From: DATFVA01 sp963811905
Lineage (GTDB): Bacteria > Bacteroidota > Ignavibacteria > Ignavibacteriales > Ignavibacteriaceae
Length of the DNA: 64,000 bases
Assembly (NCBI GenBank): GCA_963811905.1
Contig: CAWETK010000014.1
Coordinates: 1 to 64,000 of the forward strand
Direction: 5' to 3'
Under the pieces are notes generated by a model. The model worked only from the letters and a program-made list of their open reading frames with translations, searched no databases and had not been told where the DNA came from. Position numbers and translations under genes: made by a program. Shown one piece after another: positions 51,568-60,114 of the stretch (its first letter is position 1; each line of letters opens with the position of its first letter).

Positions 51568-52873
51568 ATCATAACGAAGCCCGATAGGAACAGCCTTTAT
51601 TTGCAGAATCACGGGTGATTGAATGAATGAATGAATGACGAATGATTGGCTGATTGAATGATTGAATGATTGACGAACCCCCGCCTAGCGTCGCCTAGCG
51701 ACGGGGCAGGCACGCAGCGGATGATTACCGGATTAGCGTAGCTGCTTTAACGGAACACAGATTGAACAGATAAAATAGCGAATGAACGAATGGTTGAATG
51801 ACGAATGATTGATTGAATGAATCACGAGATTGAATGATTGAATGATTGACGAATGATTGGCTGATTGGCGAACCACGCAGCATTAGCCTCCTAAATTTTT
51901 CATTAAAGTTTATTGCGGTACACTTGTAAAGCGATTCCGCCAGCGACGGGACGGGCACGCAGCGGATGGTTACCGGATTAGCGTAGCTGCTTTAACGGAA
52001 CGCAGATTGAACAGATAAAATAGCGAATGAACGAATGGTTGAATGACGAATGATTGGTTGAATGAATCACGAGATTGAATGATTGAATGAATGACGAATG
52101 ATTGGCTGATTGAATGATTGAATGATTGACGAACCCCCGCCTGGCGTCGGGGCAGGCACGCAGCATTAGCCCCCTAAATTTTTCATTAAAGATTATTGCG
52201 GTACACTTGTAAAGCCATTCCGCCAGCGACGGGACAGGCACGCAGCGGATGGTTACCGGATTAGCGTAGCTGCTTTAACGGAACGCAGAGAGAATGGAGA
52301 TTTCCTGAATGGTCGAATGAATGAATGAATGAATGACGAATGATTGGCTGATTGAATGATTGAATGATTGGCGATCCCCCGCCTGGCGTCGCCTAGCGAC
52401 GGGACGGGCACGCAGCGGATGGTTACCGGATTAGCGTAGCTGCTTTAACGGAACGCAGAAAGAATGGAGATTTCCTGAATGGTCGAATGAATGAATGAAT
52501 GAATGACGAATGATTGGCTGATTGAATGATTGAATGATTGGCGAACCCCCGCCTGGCGTCGCCTAGCGTCGGGGCAGGCACGCAGCATTAGCCTCCTAAA
52601 TTTTTCATTAAAGTTTATTGCGGTACACTTGTAAAGCCATTCCGCCAGCGACGGGACAGGTTCGCCTGAATCGCTTAAGCGAAACAGCGTTTCGCTTTAC
52701 ACGTTTGCCTGCTTAAGATTTCTCAAACCCAATGAAGAATCTGGGAAGAGTATGATGCTATCTTCTTACCTCCTTACCTTCTCATCTTCTTACCTTCCTA
52801 CCTTCTCATCTTCTTCCCCCCTTCGCGCCTCTGCGCCTTCGCGGTAAACCAAAACCCAACTAATGATCCATCC
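51568..52873. repeat. Higher-order tandem composite repeats
   Basis: Module M10 (CAGCGGATGGTTACCGGATT then AGCGTAGCTGCTTTAACGG) starts at about 51,715, 51,962, 52,245 and 52,418, so unit lengths are roughly 247, 283 and 173 bases. Each unit also holds M5, the 4-bp tract and either M1 or a CGCCTGGCGTCGCC-type hairpin. The block ends with M2 (52,675-52,745), the pyrimidine tract and CGCCTTCGCGGTAAACC abutting the transporter stop codon. No gene is seen. Confidence 0.85.
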
Positions 52874-53500
52874 TCAATCGTCACATGCACAACTAATCTC
52901 TGCTGACTTTGATTTCTCAAACGATTCTTTCCCCTCTTTAAAAGCATAGTATGCAATTCCGAGGGATCCGAGAACATCAAAATATGCGATATGAAAAATT
53001 TCATACAGTCCGCTTGATGCCAGCAGAATAAACGAAAGGTAGAAACAGGTCTTTGTGCAGTTAGCATCGGCAATGATTGCATCGGATTTCATTTCGTGAC
53101 CTACCTTTAATTTAGCATTCATCAGGTAGTACATTGTGCCGATTGATATTACAGAGATGATTATACCGGCGAATGTGGTTGTGGGTCTGACGTCATATAA
53201 TATATTCAGCACAGAACCGGCGATGAGTCCTAAAGTTAAAAGATAGAATGCCGAACCATTAATTATTAACGCTGTCCTTTCGAATTTATCTCTCTGGTTT
53301 ACCATTGAATATTTCATACGGAGAACCATATGAAGGATGCCGATCCCGGAGATCACTTCAACGAAGCTGTCGACGCCGAATCCAAGCAGAGCGAGGGTTT
53401 CATCCTTTGCTCCGAAGAACACAGAGACGAGCCCTTCTATCACATTATACACCACGGTTATTATAGCCAGTATTAAGGCCCGCTTCATAAGTTTGTTCAT
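52874..53500 (-). CDS. Cation diffusion facilitator-like membrane protein
   Basis: The start is taken at ATG 53,500 (MNKLMKRALILAIITVVYNV); a longer frame from 53,539 has a poor leader. The six-helix pattern and GFGVDSFVEVISGIGILHMV correspond to helix 2 of CDF proteins, where a metal-site Asp sits, and MKSDAIIADANCTKTCFYLS to helix 5 with a further Asp pair and Cys residues. The C-terminal cytoplasmic domain of true CDF exporters is missing; the protein ends in CACDD. The Cys-rich second site and tail suggest a soft-metal substrate, but transport has not been shown for this shorter group. Confidence 0.65.
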   Translation of the reverse strand: MNKLMKRALILAIITVVYNVIEGLVSVFFGAKDETLALLGFGVDSFVEVISGIGILHMVLRMKYSMVNQRDKFERTALIINGSAFYLLTLGLIAGSVLNILYDVRPTTTFAGIIISVISIGTMYYLMNAKLKVGHEMKSDAIIADANCTKTCFYLSFILLASSGLYEIFHIAYFDVLGSLGIAYYAFKEGKESFEKSKSAEISCACDD

Positions 53501-53705
53501 ATGTTGGTACTCATTCAGGATTCTTATTGAATACTGCAATATAAAAACATTTAGGGAGTTGTGGAATGAATTCAGCCAATTTGCGGATTGGGCGGATTAA
53601 TTTAAGGAATTAGCGGATTGCTGCCTGAGCGCGCACTATGAAAGAAATAATTTGTAAATTATTTATTATTAATTCCTCATTCATAATTTATAAATTAAAA
53701 ATCCT
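53501..53705. other. Divergent spacer
   Basis: It separates the transporter from the glycosylase pair. Words of the GCGGATTGGGCGGATTAA type (53,582-53,620) resemble degenerate intergenic repeats. Promoters for both directions must lie here. Confidence 0.4.
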
Positions 53706-54389
53706 ATGTCTTTTGCAGATAAAGTAAATTCATTTAATAAAAATCTTAAGTACACCGGTTCCCTGCCGGATAATATTCATATTATGAATCCTTATGAGGA
53801 GAACCCGGATGTTATAACGGCAGCGGGTAAATTCTTCCATAAATTCTTCAACGACAATAATAAGAGAAATATTATACTCGGGATAAATCCCGGACGTCAC
53901 GGTGCGGGTGTAACAGGGATTGCTTTCACGGATACAATCCGCCTTCAGCAATACTGCGGAATTAAACTGAAGAATGTACAGTCGTACGAAACTTCATCAG
54001 AATTTGTTTATAAAATGATCGAAGCCTACGGAGGGGTAAAGAAATTTTATTCACGTTATTTTATCAGTGCTGTTTGTCCTCTTGGATTCACAAAAAAAAG
54101 CGGTCGGGGAAAGCAGGTTAACTATAATTACTATGATGATAAGCAACTGAAAGATTCAGTGTACGATTTTATAGTATCAACGTTAAAGAAACAATTATCC
54201 TTCGGAATAAATAAAGAGGCGGGCTTCTGCCTCGGGTCCGGAAAGAATTATAAATTTTTAACCGAACTGAACAAAATTGAAAATCTTTTTGATAAGATCA
54301 TTCCGCTTGATCATCCCCGTTACATTATGCAATACAGGAGGAAACATCTGAAGGAATATATTAACAAATACCTGGAATCATTGAAATGA
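53706..54389 (+). CDS. SMUG2-like uracil-DNA glycosylase family protein
   Basis: A 227-residue UDG-fold protein (DUF4918/SMUG2 group). The first active-site motif is ILGINPGRHGAGVTGIAFTD (G-I-N-P-G, with the water-activating Asn) and the second, near the C-terminus, is IIPLDHPRYIMQYRR (H-P). FISAVCPLGFTKKSGRGKQV is characteristic of the group. It should remove uracil or oxidised pyrimidines from DNA. The stop overlaps the next start (ATGA, 54,386-54,389), so the two repair-type genes are translated together. Confidence 0.85.
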   Translation: MSFADKVNSFNKNLKYTGSLPDNIHIMNPYEENPDVITAAGKFFHKFFNDNNKRNIILGINPGRHGAGVTGIAFTDTIRLQQYCGIKLKNVQSYETSSEFVYKMIEAYGGVKKFYSRYFISAVCPLGFTKKSGRGKQVNYNYYDDKQLKDSVYDFIVSTLKKQLSFGINKEAGFCLGSGKNYKFLTELNKIENLFDKIIPLDHPRYIMQYRRKHLKEYINKYLESLK

Positions 54390-55456
54390 AAACAGAGAAG
54401 ATCGCATCTGCCCGGCTTGCAGCACAGCAGATCTCCAATCCTGAATTAACCAGTGTAAAAAAGCTGGTCGGGTATCTCGGGGCGGTCCAGTCACAGGACT
54501 ATATGATGGCTAAGCTGGCAATCGGTCTTCGCCTGAAGGACGCTGGCCAACAGCAGGTTGATAAGGCTATAATTGATGGGGATATTATACGAACGCATGT
54601 ACTGCGTCCTACCTGGCATTTTGTATCCTCTGATGATCTACCCTGGATGCTTGAGCTTACGGCTTCGCGCATTAAAGCTTCGATGAATGGAAGGCAAAAT
54701 CGGATAGGACTAACGTCCGCTGTTTTCAAAAAATGTAAAAAGATTATCAGCGATGCACTGGCGGGTAATAATCATCTCACACGTAACGAGCTTGTGAGAC
54801 TGCTTAATAGTGCCGGAATCAAAACAGATATGAACAGGGCTTCTCATATATTCGCAGAAGCTGAATTATCGGGTCTTATTTGCAGCGGAATACCTGAAGG
54901 AAATAAACAGACTTATGCATTAATTTCGGAGAGGCTTAAGAGTCCGCGAAAAATCAAAACAGAAAATGCGAAGGCGCGGCTGGCACGTATTTATTTCAAT
55001 AGCCGGGGTCCTGCCTCAGTAAAAGACTTTGCATGGTGGGGAGGACTTACCTTCACCCAGGCAAAATCTGCACTGGAAATGGTGAAATCTGAACTTTCTT
55101 CATTCACTACCGGAGAAAATATTTACTGGTACTCCGGAAAGCTACGGGATGATCAGGAGGACAACAACCTTCATCTTCTTCCCTCTTTTGATGAGTACCT
55201 GATAGGATATACAGACAGATCGGCTGTGCTGGATCGGGATACTGCCAAAAAATATGTGACCCTAAATGGTATGTTTTTCCCTATTATTGTTTTAAGAGGC
55301 CAGGTGATTGGTACGTGGAAGAGGCTTATTGAAAAAGACAATGTAAGTGTAGAGTTTAACTTTTTTGGTAAAATCACCAAAAAAATCAGGACGCTGGCAG
55401 AGGTCAGGGCTGAGAAGCTGGCGGATTTTATGGATAAAAAACTCCGGCTCAGGTGA
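54386..55456 (+). CDS. HTH_42 (AlkZ/YcaQ-type) DNA glycosylase-like protein
   Basis: A 356-residue protein of the winged-helix HTH_42 superfamily. The N-terminus has SARLAAQQIS then LVGYLGAVQSQDYMMAKLAI, whose Q-x-Q is where AlkZ and YcaQ have their catalytic motif; RTHVLRPTWHFVSSDDLPWM is the next landmark, and ARIYFNSRGPASVKDFAWWG with LHLLPSFDEYLIGYTDRS completes the tandem winged helices. Characterised relatives excise bulky alkyl lesions or unhook interstrand crosslinks. Being cistronic with a uracil glycosylase makes a repair role likely; the lesion is unknown. Confidence 0.8.
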   Translation: MKTEKIASARLAAQQISNPELTSVKKLVGYLGAVQSQDYMMAKLAIGLRLKDAGQQQVDKAIIDGDIIRTHVLRPTWHFVSSDDLPWMLELTASRIKASMNGRQNRIGLTSAVFKKCKKIISDALAGNNHLTRNELVRLLNSAGIKTDMNRASHIFAEAELSGLICSGIPEGNKQTYALISERLKSPRKIKTENAKARLARIYFNSRGPASVKDFAWWGGLTFTQAKSALEMVKSELSSFTTGENIYWYSGKLRDDQEDNNLHLLPSFDEYLIGYTDRSAVLDRDTAKKYVTLNGMFFPIIVLRGQVIGTWKRLIEKDNVSVEFNFFGKITKKIRTLAEVRAEKLADFMDKKLRLR

Positions 55457-55549
55457 AGTGGTAGAATTTTAATGATTCTTTTAATTATTTTACAGCACTA
55501 AGAAACCGCTCAGTTCAAAACAAAAGAAGTCTGAATTACCGGAGGTATA

Positions 55550-55963
55550 ATGGCAACTAATATCAAGAAAGTTGATTACTATTACTGCTCGGTTGAAGAC
55601 CATCCAGGTGAATCCTACAAACTATTATCATTCCTTGCCAAGGTTGGTGTTAACCTGCATGCTTTTACATGTGTGCCGACAGGACCATTGCGTACCCAAT
55701 TTACTTTATTTCCTGAAGACTCTTCGAAACTTGTTGTGGAAGCCAAAAAAGCAAATCTCCATCTTGATGGTCCTAATCCTGCTTTTTTAATTCTTGGTGA
55801 TGATGAAATCGGCGCCCTCGTAGACATTCACCAAAAACTCTTCGAAGCCAGGGTGAATGTTTATTCTTCAAATGCTGTAACAGACGGACGAGGGGGATTC
55901 GGATACGTGCTGTATGTGAACCCCGATCAGTATAAAACAGCTTCAGAAGTGCTGGAAGTATAG
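55550..55963 (+). CDS. ACT-domain protein
   Basis: A 137-residue protein with two ACT-like halves. The first has YYYCSVEDHPGESYKLLSFL, AKVGVNLHAFTCVP and TQFTLFPED; the second has GDDEIGALVDIHQKLFEARV and NVYSSNAVTDGRGGFGYVLY. ACT domains bind amino acids or related ligands and control enzymes; a free-standing pair may be a sensor. GGAGG at 55,541-55,545 gives a clear ribosome binding site. The gene is convergent with the operon at 56,012-59,716. Confidence 0.75.
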   Translation: MATNIKKVDYYYCSVEDHPGESYKLLSFLAKVGVNLHAFTCVPTGPLRTQFTLFPEDSSKLVVEAKKANLHLDGPNPAFLILGDDEIGALVDIHQKLFEARVNVYSSNAVTDGRGGFGYVLYVNPDQYKTASEVLEV

Positions 55964-56011
55964 CGAGGAGAAATAAAGCTAATTGTGAAGGCTATCCCAG
56001 GGTTTTCTTAC

Positions 56012-58114
56012 TCATTGAGGACTGCCGAATCTTTCCTCAGCGGTTACGAACTTCTTTCCATCCCAGTAACGGAGCTGAGAGATCAGGCTCTTTTCAAACT
56101 CCTTCGTCCTTGTCAGAGGCCCTTCTATCGCCCCTGCTCTTATAAGTGCATCTCTTTTTTCAATAATATCATCTGAAAAACTTACCGAAATAAGCCGCAG
56201 ATCCCTGGTAAACCGGTAAACCACTCCGCCCGCATCGGATGGAATATTACCTTCCAGAACATAGATAAGAATTTCACTTTTATCTTTATTCATGGAGATC
56301 CCGCCTGGTTGAGGGATATTGAAGCGAGCATTATAATAATCTGTGAAATCTGTCTTGGGTAAAAGTGTATACTGATCAGGATCTGCAGTCTCTATATCAA
56401 GAAACTCATAACCCGGTGCGCACGGAAGCTGACCATTCATCTCTTTTACCTTAATAGAAAATAAGGCTACTCTTCCGAGTCCATTATTTATCCCGGCAGC
56501 ATAAAACTCATCATCTCCATTGTTACGGTAAATATAAGCAGCCTGCAGATGCCCGGAATGCCACAACACTTTATTCAGCATTTTCCCTGTTCTGCAATCG
56601 AGACGGTATATAGCTGAGACTTCATTGGGGTTATTCCTTGCTATAAGAAAGAGACATAATGTATCATTAATTGTAAGAGTATCGACTAAATTCTCATCAA
56701 AAATATCAGAATGCAGATCAAATTTTGTTCTGACTACCTTATCAAAGGTGAACGTCCAGTTAACATCAAGGTTTTTATTGTAACATACTATCCTATTCTT
56801 CAACAGGTTTGATTCTTTTAAGGCCTGCTGATCGTTGCACAGAATAATTTCATTTGTTCCGTCATTGCCGGTATCGAATATTTTTCCGGAACGCACAATT
56901 AATTCTCTGCCGAATTCATTATTATAGTCACTGCTTAATTTAGTTGCATAAAGTTTCTTCCCGCTCTTATTCACAATAAGTCCTACCTTACCTCTGTACT
57001 CGAAATGGTCAGGGTTATTATCTAAATCGAAAATGCCGGAGAAAATGATTATCGCGATAAGCGGAATGAGAAGAAAAAGTGCAAGAGCCTGCCGCCGTAT
57101 AAATTTGCCTGTACGAAGGACTGTGCTCTCTTTTTTAATATCCACCACATTACGAAGGTCAAATAAATCATCCGCCGATTGGATACCGACCAGCTTAAGA
57201 CGCCTCTCCGGATATTCTGCCTGAAACTCCTGAAGTGTATTCCTGGCATCTACAAAATCTTCTTCAGGAATTACAAACTTCTTAATCCCCGAGAAAAAAA
57301 CAATTTTTGTCTTTAGTGAAATAATATCTTTTGTAAGCGGTGGAATACTGCCGTCATAACTAACAGCACCGGTTAAAGCAGCAGATGTATTACTGAGAAT
57401 CTTGGTAGGTGAATCATAAAATCTCAGAATCTCTTCAACCAGCTTCAGAACAAGGAGCACACCAAATGAGCTTCCCGAATACTCGCCTGTCTTATTCTCA
57501 AAATCAATATAAACATCCCAGAATTTATTTTTGATCTTTATAAATTTCCCGGCAATCCTTACAGCATTAACGAGTGAATTATTAGCCTGTTCTTTCAGTC
57601 CAGCATCAGGCTCTCCCCTTCCGGGAATTATATGGAATTTATTTTCTGTACCTCCCGGTTTTATCTGAACATTCAGAGTGCTGATTACACCATAGTCCTC
57701 TTCAAATGTTTCACTTTCACTCTGAAGCAGAGGGAGGCAAACAAACGGATGCTCTTCAGCATTACTGCCGGAAAGTACATCCGAAAAATTGCTGTACTTT
57801 TGCTGAAGCACACTGATGCATGATTCAGGGAATAATTTATCGTCACCTGAGTAAACAGACAACACCTGCTTCGATTGATCCAGGATTTTATCGGCCAGGC
57901 AGGGGTTTATACCATAAACTTCAATCCTGGATATCAGTTCAAAATAAAGATTACCGAATTCAAGAAGATACGATTCCGCGATATTCCTGTTCTTTTCCTC
58001 AAGGAGAAGGTGAAAGAAAGAATAAAGCAGGAATAATTTATTTCGAAGGGGGATTGTTTTAAGCAGTTTTATCCTCAGCCTGGAGGCTTCCGTTTCAAGA
58101 TGAAGAATATCCAT
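56012..58114 (-). CDS. Membrane protein with Lon-like (S16) domain and extracytoplasmic propeller-like domain
   Basis: A 700-residue protein. Residues 1-120 are helical. Residues 145-320 resemble the proteolytic domain of Lon: EYSGSSFGVLLVLKLV (Gly214, Ser216, Gly218, compare GPSAG), AALTGAVSYDGSIPPL (compare AMTGEI.L.G.V.P), SLKTK (Lys268, compare GLKEK) and SGIKKFVIPEEDFVDA. So the Ser-Lys dyad seems kept, with no AAA+ domain. A single membrane helix lies at about residues 341-360 (RQALALFLLIPLIAIIIFSG), preceded by KFIRR, which places the protease in the cytoplasm. Residues 365-700 form repeated beta units (DTGNDGTNEIILCN, DTLTINDTLCLFLIARNN), propeller-like. It is third in an operon. A sensor-protease is inferred. 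Confidence 0.6.
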   Translation of the reverse strand: MDILHLETEASRLRIKLLKTIPLRNKLFLLYSFFHLLLEEKNRNIAESYLLEFGNLYFELISRIEVYGINPCLADKILDQSKQVLSVYSGDDKLFPESCISVLQQKYSNFSDVLSGSNAEEHPFVCLPLLQSESETFEEDYGVISTLNVQIKPGGTENKFHIIPGRGEPDAGLKEQANNSLVNAVRIAGKFIKIKNKFWDVYIDFENKTGEYSGSSFGVLLVLKLVEEILRFYDSPTKILSNTSAALTGAVSYDGSIPPLTKDIISLKTKIVFFSGIKKFVIPEEDFVDARNTLQEFQAEYPERRLKLVGIQSADDLFDLRNVVDIKKESTVLRTGKFIRRQALALFLLIPLIAIIIFSGIFDLDNNPDHFEYRGKVGLIVNKSGKKLYATKLSSDYNNEFGRELIVRSGKIFDTGNDGTNEIILCNDQQALKESNLLKNRIVCYNKNLDVNWTFTFDKVVRTKFDLHSDIFDENLVDTLTINDTLCLFLIARNNPNEVSAIYRLDCRTGKMLNKVLWHSGHLQAAYIYRNNGDDEFYAAGINNGLGRVALFSIKVKEMNGQLPCAPGYEFLDIETADPDQYTLLPKTDFTDYYNARFNIPQPGGISMNKDKSEILIYVLEGNIPSDAGGVVYRFTRDLRLISVSFSDDIIEKRDALIRAGAIEGPLTRTKEFEKSLISQLRYWDGKKFVTAEERFGSPQ

Positions 58115-58131
58115 TTAGCCCCTGCTGCGGT

Positions 58132-58665
58132 TCACTGAGGATATACCTCTATGGAAATTGAATTGATATCCGGTAAATCTTCCAGGATTTTAGTTTCCTG
58201 GCTGTCCTTGAAATAATATTTCTGCAGACCGGGATTAAGGGTGAGGGAGAATTCACCAAGTTTTTCTCCTGATACAGGAAACACATACAACCTTGCCTTT
58301 TTGACAGTACCAATCAGCCTTATAATAATGTTCTTTTCCTTGTCGATAAAAGTTTTTGAGAATCCCCCGGGTTCAGTATCTGCGGTTGCAGCAGCAAGAA
58401 CAGCGGTAGAAGACTTATATTCCGATGCCTCGATCGTCCACGGGAACAGTTCATAAACCAAAGTTATTTTATAAGCGGGTATTTTTTTAGCTATCTTTTT
58501 TTTAAGTGAGGGATTTATTTCTTCTTCAAGCGATCTTTTCACATCATTGAAGATTTCTATCGCAGGATATGAAGCTTCATTCGCAGCGATCTGACGCAGT
58601 TTTTCTCCACTGAGACTATCAGGATAAAACACATAATAAAAAATATCTTTTTCAGTCATAAACAT
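58132..58665 (-). CDS. Hypothetical protein, candidate anti-sigma-like partner
   Basis: A 177-residue soluble protein. The first 45 residues (MTEKDIFYYVFYPDSLSGEK, then LRQIAANEASYPAIEIF) have the look of the N-terminal helices of anti-sigma factors of this phylum. A low-complexity Ala/Ser/Thr segment follows (TAVLAAATADTEP, about residues 85-97), then a beta-rich C-terminal domain (IIIRLIGTVKKARLYVFPVS and onward). The flexible Ala-rich stretch would suit a protease cleavage site. No membrane helix. It lies 17 bases upstream of the Lon-like gene and 50-100 bases downstream of the first gene. The role is inferred from context only. Confidence 0.4.
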   Translation of the reverse strand: MFMTEKDIFYYVFYPDSLSGEKLRQIAANEASYPAIEIFNDVKRSLEEEINPSLKKKIAKKIPAYKITLVYELFPWTIEASEYKSSTAVLAAATADTEPGGFSKTFIDKEKNIIIRLIGTVKKARLYVFPVSGEKLGEFSLTLNPGLQKYYFKDSQETKILEDLPDINSISIEVYPQ

Positions 58666-58750
58666 GCAGTAAGTAATAAGTATAAAGTATCTGCAAAATA
58701 ATCCGGTTTCTATATAATAAAATATCCTTAAAAAAATTATCTTCGGAAAA

Positions 58751-59716
58751 TCAGGAAATTAATTCTGCCAGCTGCTGCCTGTAAAGCTTCACTAAATACT
58801 CAAAAATGTTATGATATTTAAGTTCATACTCGACTTTTGTGAGCGCCGGCATAGTTTCATTAAGGTACTTAAATAAGCCGGGATTTATACCTCCGTCCAT
58901 CAGGTCATCCCTTATCAGCTTAAGGGCTTTTATCATACTCTTAAATTCGTCCTTACCGAGCTTCCCGGTCCTCAAATAAGATTCCTCTGCTTTCACGGAA
59001 ACGATTAGGAGGCCTCTTTCAGTTATCTCCCTTATCTCTAGCATCTCACCAGTCTCATGAATGGTGCGTGAAATTTCGCCCGATAAATTTATTTCCTTAA
59101 TTCTGTATATGAGATCATAAAATGGTATTGCTGCCGGGACGCCATACATTTTCCTGAAATAACTAAAGAGAGATGAAAGCATTTCCTTCTTATTTGATAT
59201 GAGAACTGCCGGAGAATTGCAGAGAGATTCCCTGTCGGCAAACCTGCATTTATCAGCATCAACCTCCGGTTCCGTTATATATATTTTTCCGGCAATGCTG
59301 GCTTTATTAAAATTCTGAGCCTTGATAAAATAATTGACAGAGTCGAGGATTTTAGAGAAGAAAGGATCGTATTCTTTAAGTAATGTATTAATTCGCTGAC
59401 TGACGCTGAGGGAGATCGTCTTAATGAGGAAATATTTTGCTTCTTCCTCGGTGGTTATTTCGGGCTTCCACGAAGTGAACCTTGAGATAATAAACAGTTC
59501 GCCATCAGACTGGCTCCGGGTAAAAAACGGGACAATGGAATCCACAGCAATATCCTCAAGGAAGCTGAAGTTCCCGTTGGTTATGTTTTTAATCCTGCCT
59601 GAATTATACTTAACAAACCTCAGTGCAATCTGAATAAGTTTCTCAATAAACCGGTTTATGTCGGTCTGCGAAATATCACCAGTCCGGATTCTTTGTAAAT
59701 CAGAATAGAAATTCAT
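58751..59716 (-). CDS. Hypothetical protein, weakly sigma-like regulator
   Basis: ATG 59,716 (MNFYSDLQRIRTGDISQTDI) is preferred since GAGGG lies five bases before it; ATG 59,752 has none. The 321-residue helical protein contains FIEKLIQIALRFVKYNSGRI, FLEDIAVDSIVPFF, ISRFTSWKPEITTEEEAKYF and RINTLLKEYDPFFSKILDSV. These recall sigma-70 region 2 of regulators in this phylum ('a.Dai..lF', 'l.e.Dp...Ki'). The C-terminal part (KSMIKALKLIRDDLMDGG, VEYELKYHNIFEYLVKLYRQ) is also helical. No certain DNA-binding motif is seen. First gene of the operon with the Lon-like receptor. Confidence 0.4.
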   Translation of the reverse strand: MNFYSDLQRIRTGDISQTDINRFIEKLIQIALRFVKYNSGRIKNITNGNFSFLEDIAVDSIVPFFTRSQSDGELFIISRFTSWKPEITTEEEAKYFLIKTISLSVSQRINTLLKEYDPFFSKILDSVNYFIKAQNFNKASIAGKIYITEPEVDADKCRFADRESLCNSPAVLISNKKEMLSSLFSYFRKMYGVPAAIPFYDLIYRIKEINLSGEISRTIHETGEMLEIREITERGLLIVSVKAEESYLRTGKLGKDEFKSMIKALKLIRDDLMDGGINPGLFKYLNETMPALTKVEYELKYHNIFEYLVKLYRQQLAELIS

Positions 59717-60114
59717 TGCCCTCACTACAAAAACCCGTGGAAATTTAAGCATTATAATGTTATTAGCAAAACCTGCTGAGTTTTTATAGAAAGAATATTT
59801 AATCCCGGCAAATTATAATGCCCGGTTCATCGGGCACTCCATTTACACTCCATTCTTCCCGGCTATTCAATACTAATTCAATTTTCATTCAATAGTTTCC
59901 GGTATTCCGAATCTAATCTGAATATAACTGCAGCGATTCTTTTATTTTGGAACTAATTGCCGCAAACCCTTGTTTTATAGCAAATAAAGCAATAAATTCT
60001 ATTGCCTTCTGACTGTGTGTTGTGTCATAATTTTTAGAAGTTAAGCTCAATAATCCTCTCCTTACTTCTTTAAATAAATTTATAAACCAAAGAATATCTT
60101 AGACTGTCGGCGAA
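59717..60114. promoter_or_regulatory. Divergent control region with hairpin
   Basis: About 400 bases between the Lon-like operon and the hybrid two-component gene. A hairpin TGCCCG-GTTCAT-CGGGCA lies at 59,819-59,836. AT-rich stretches on both sides could hold promoters, but I do not see a clear consensus box. Confidence 0.45.
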
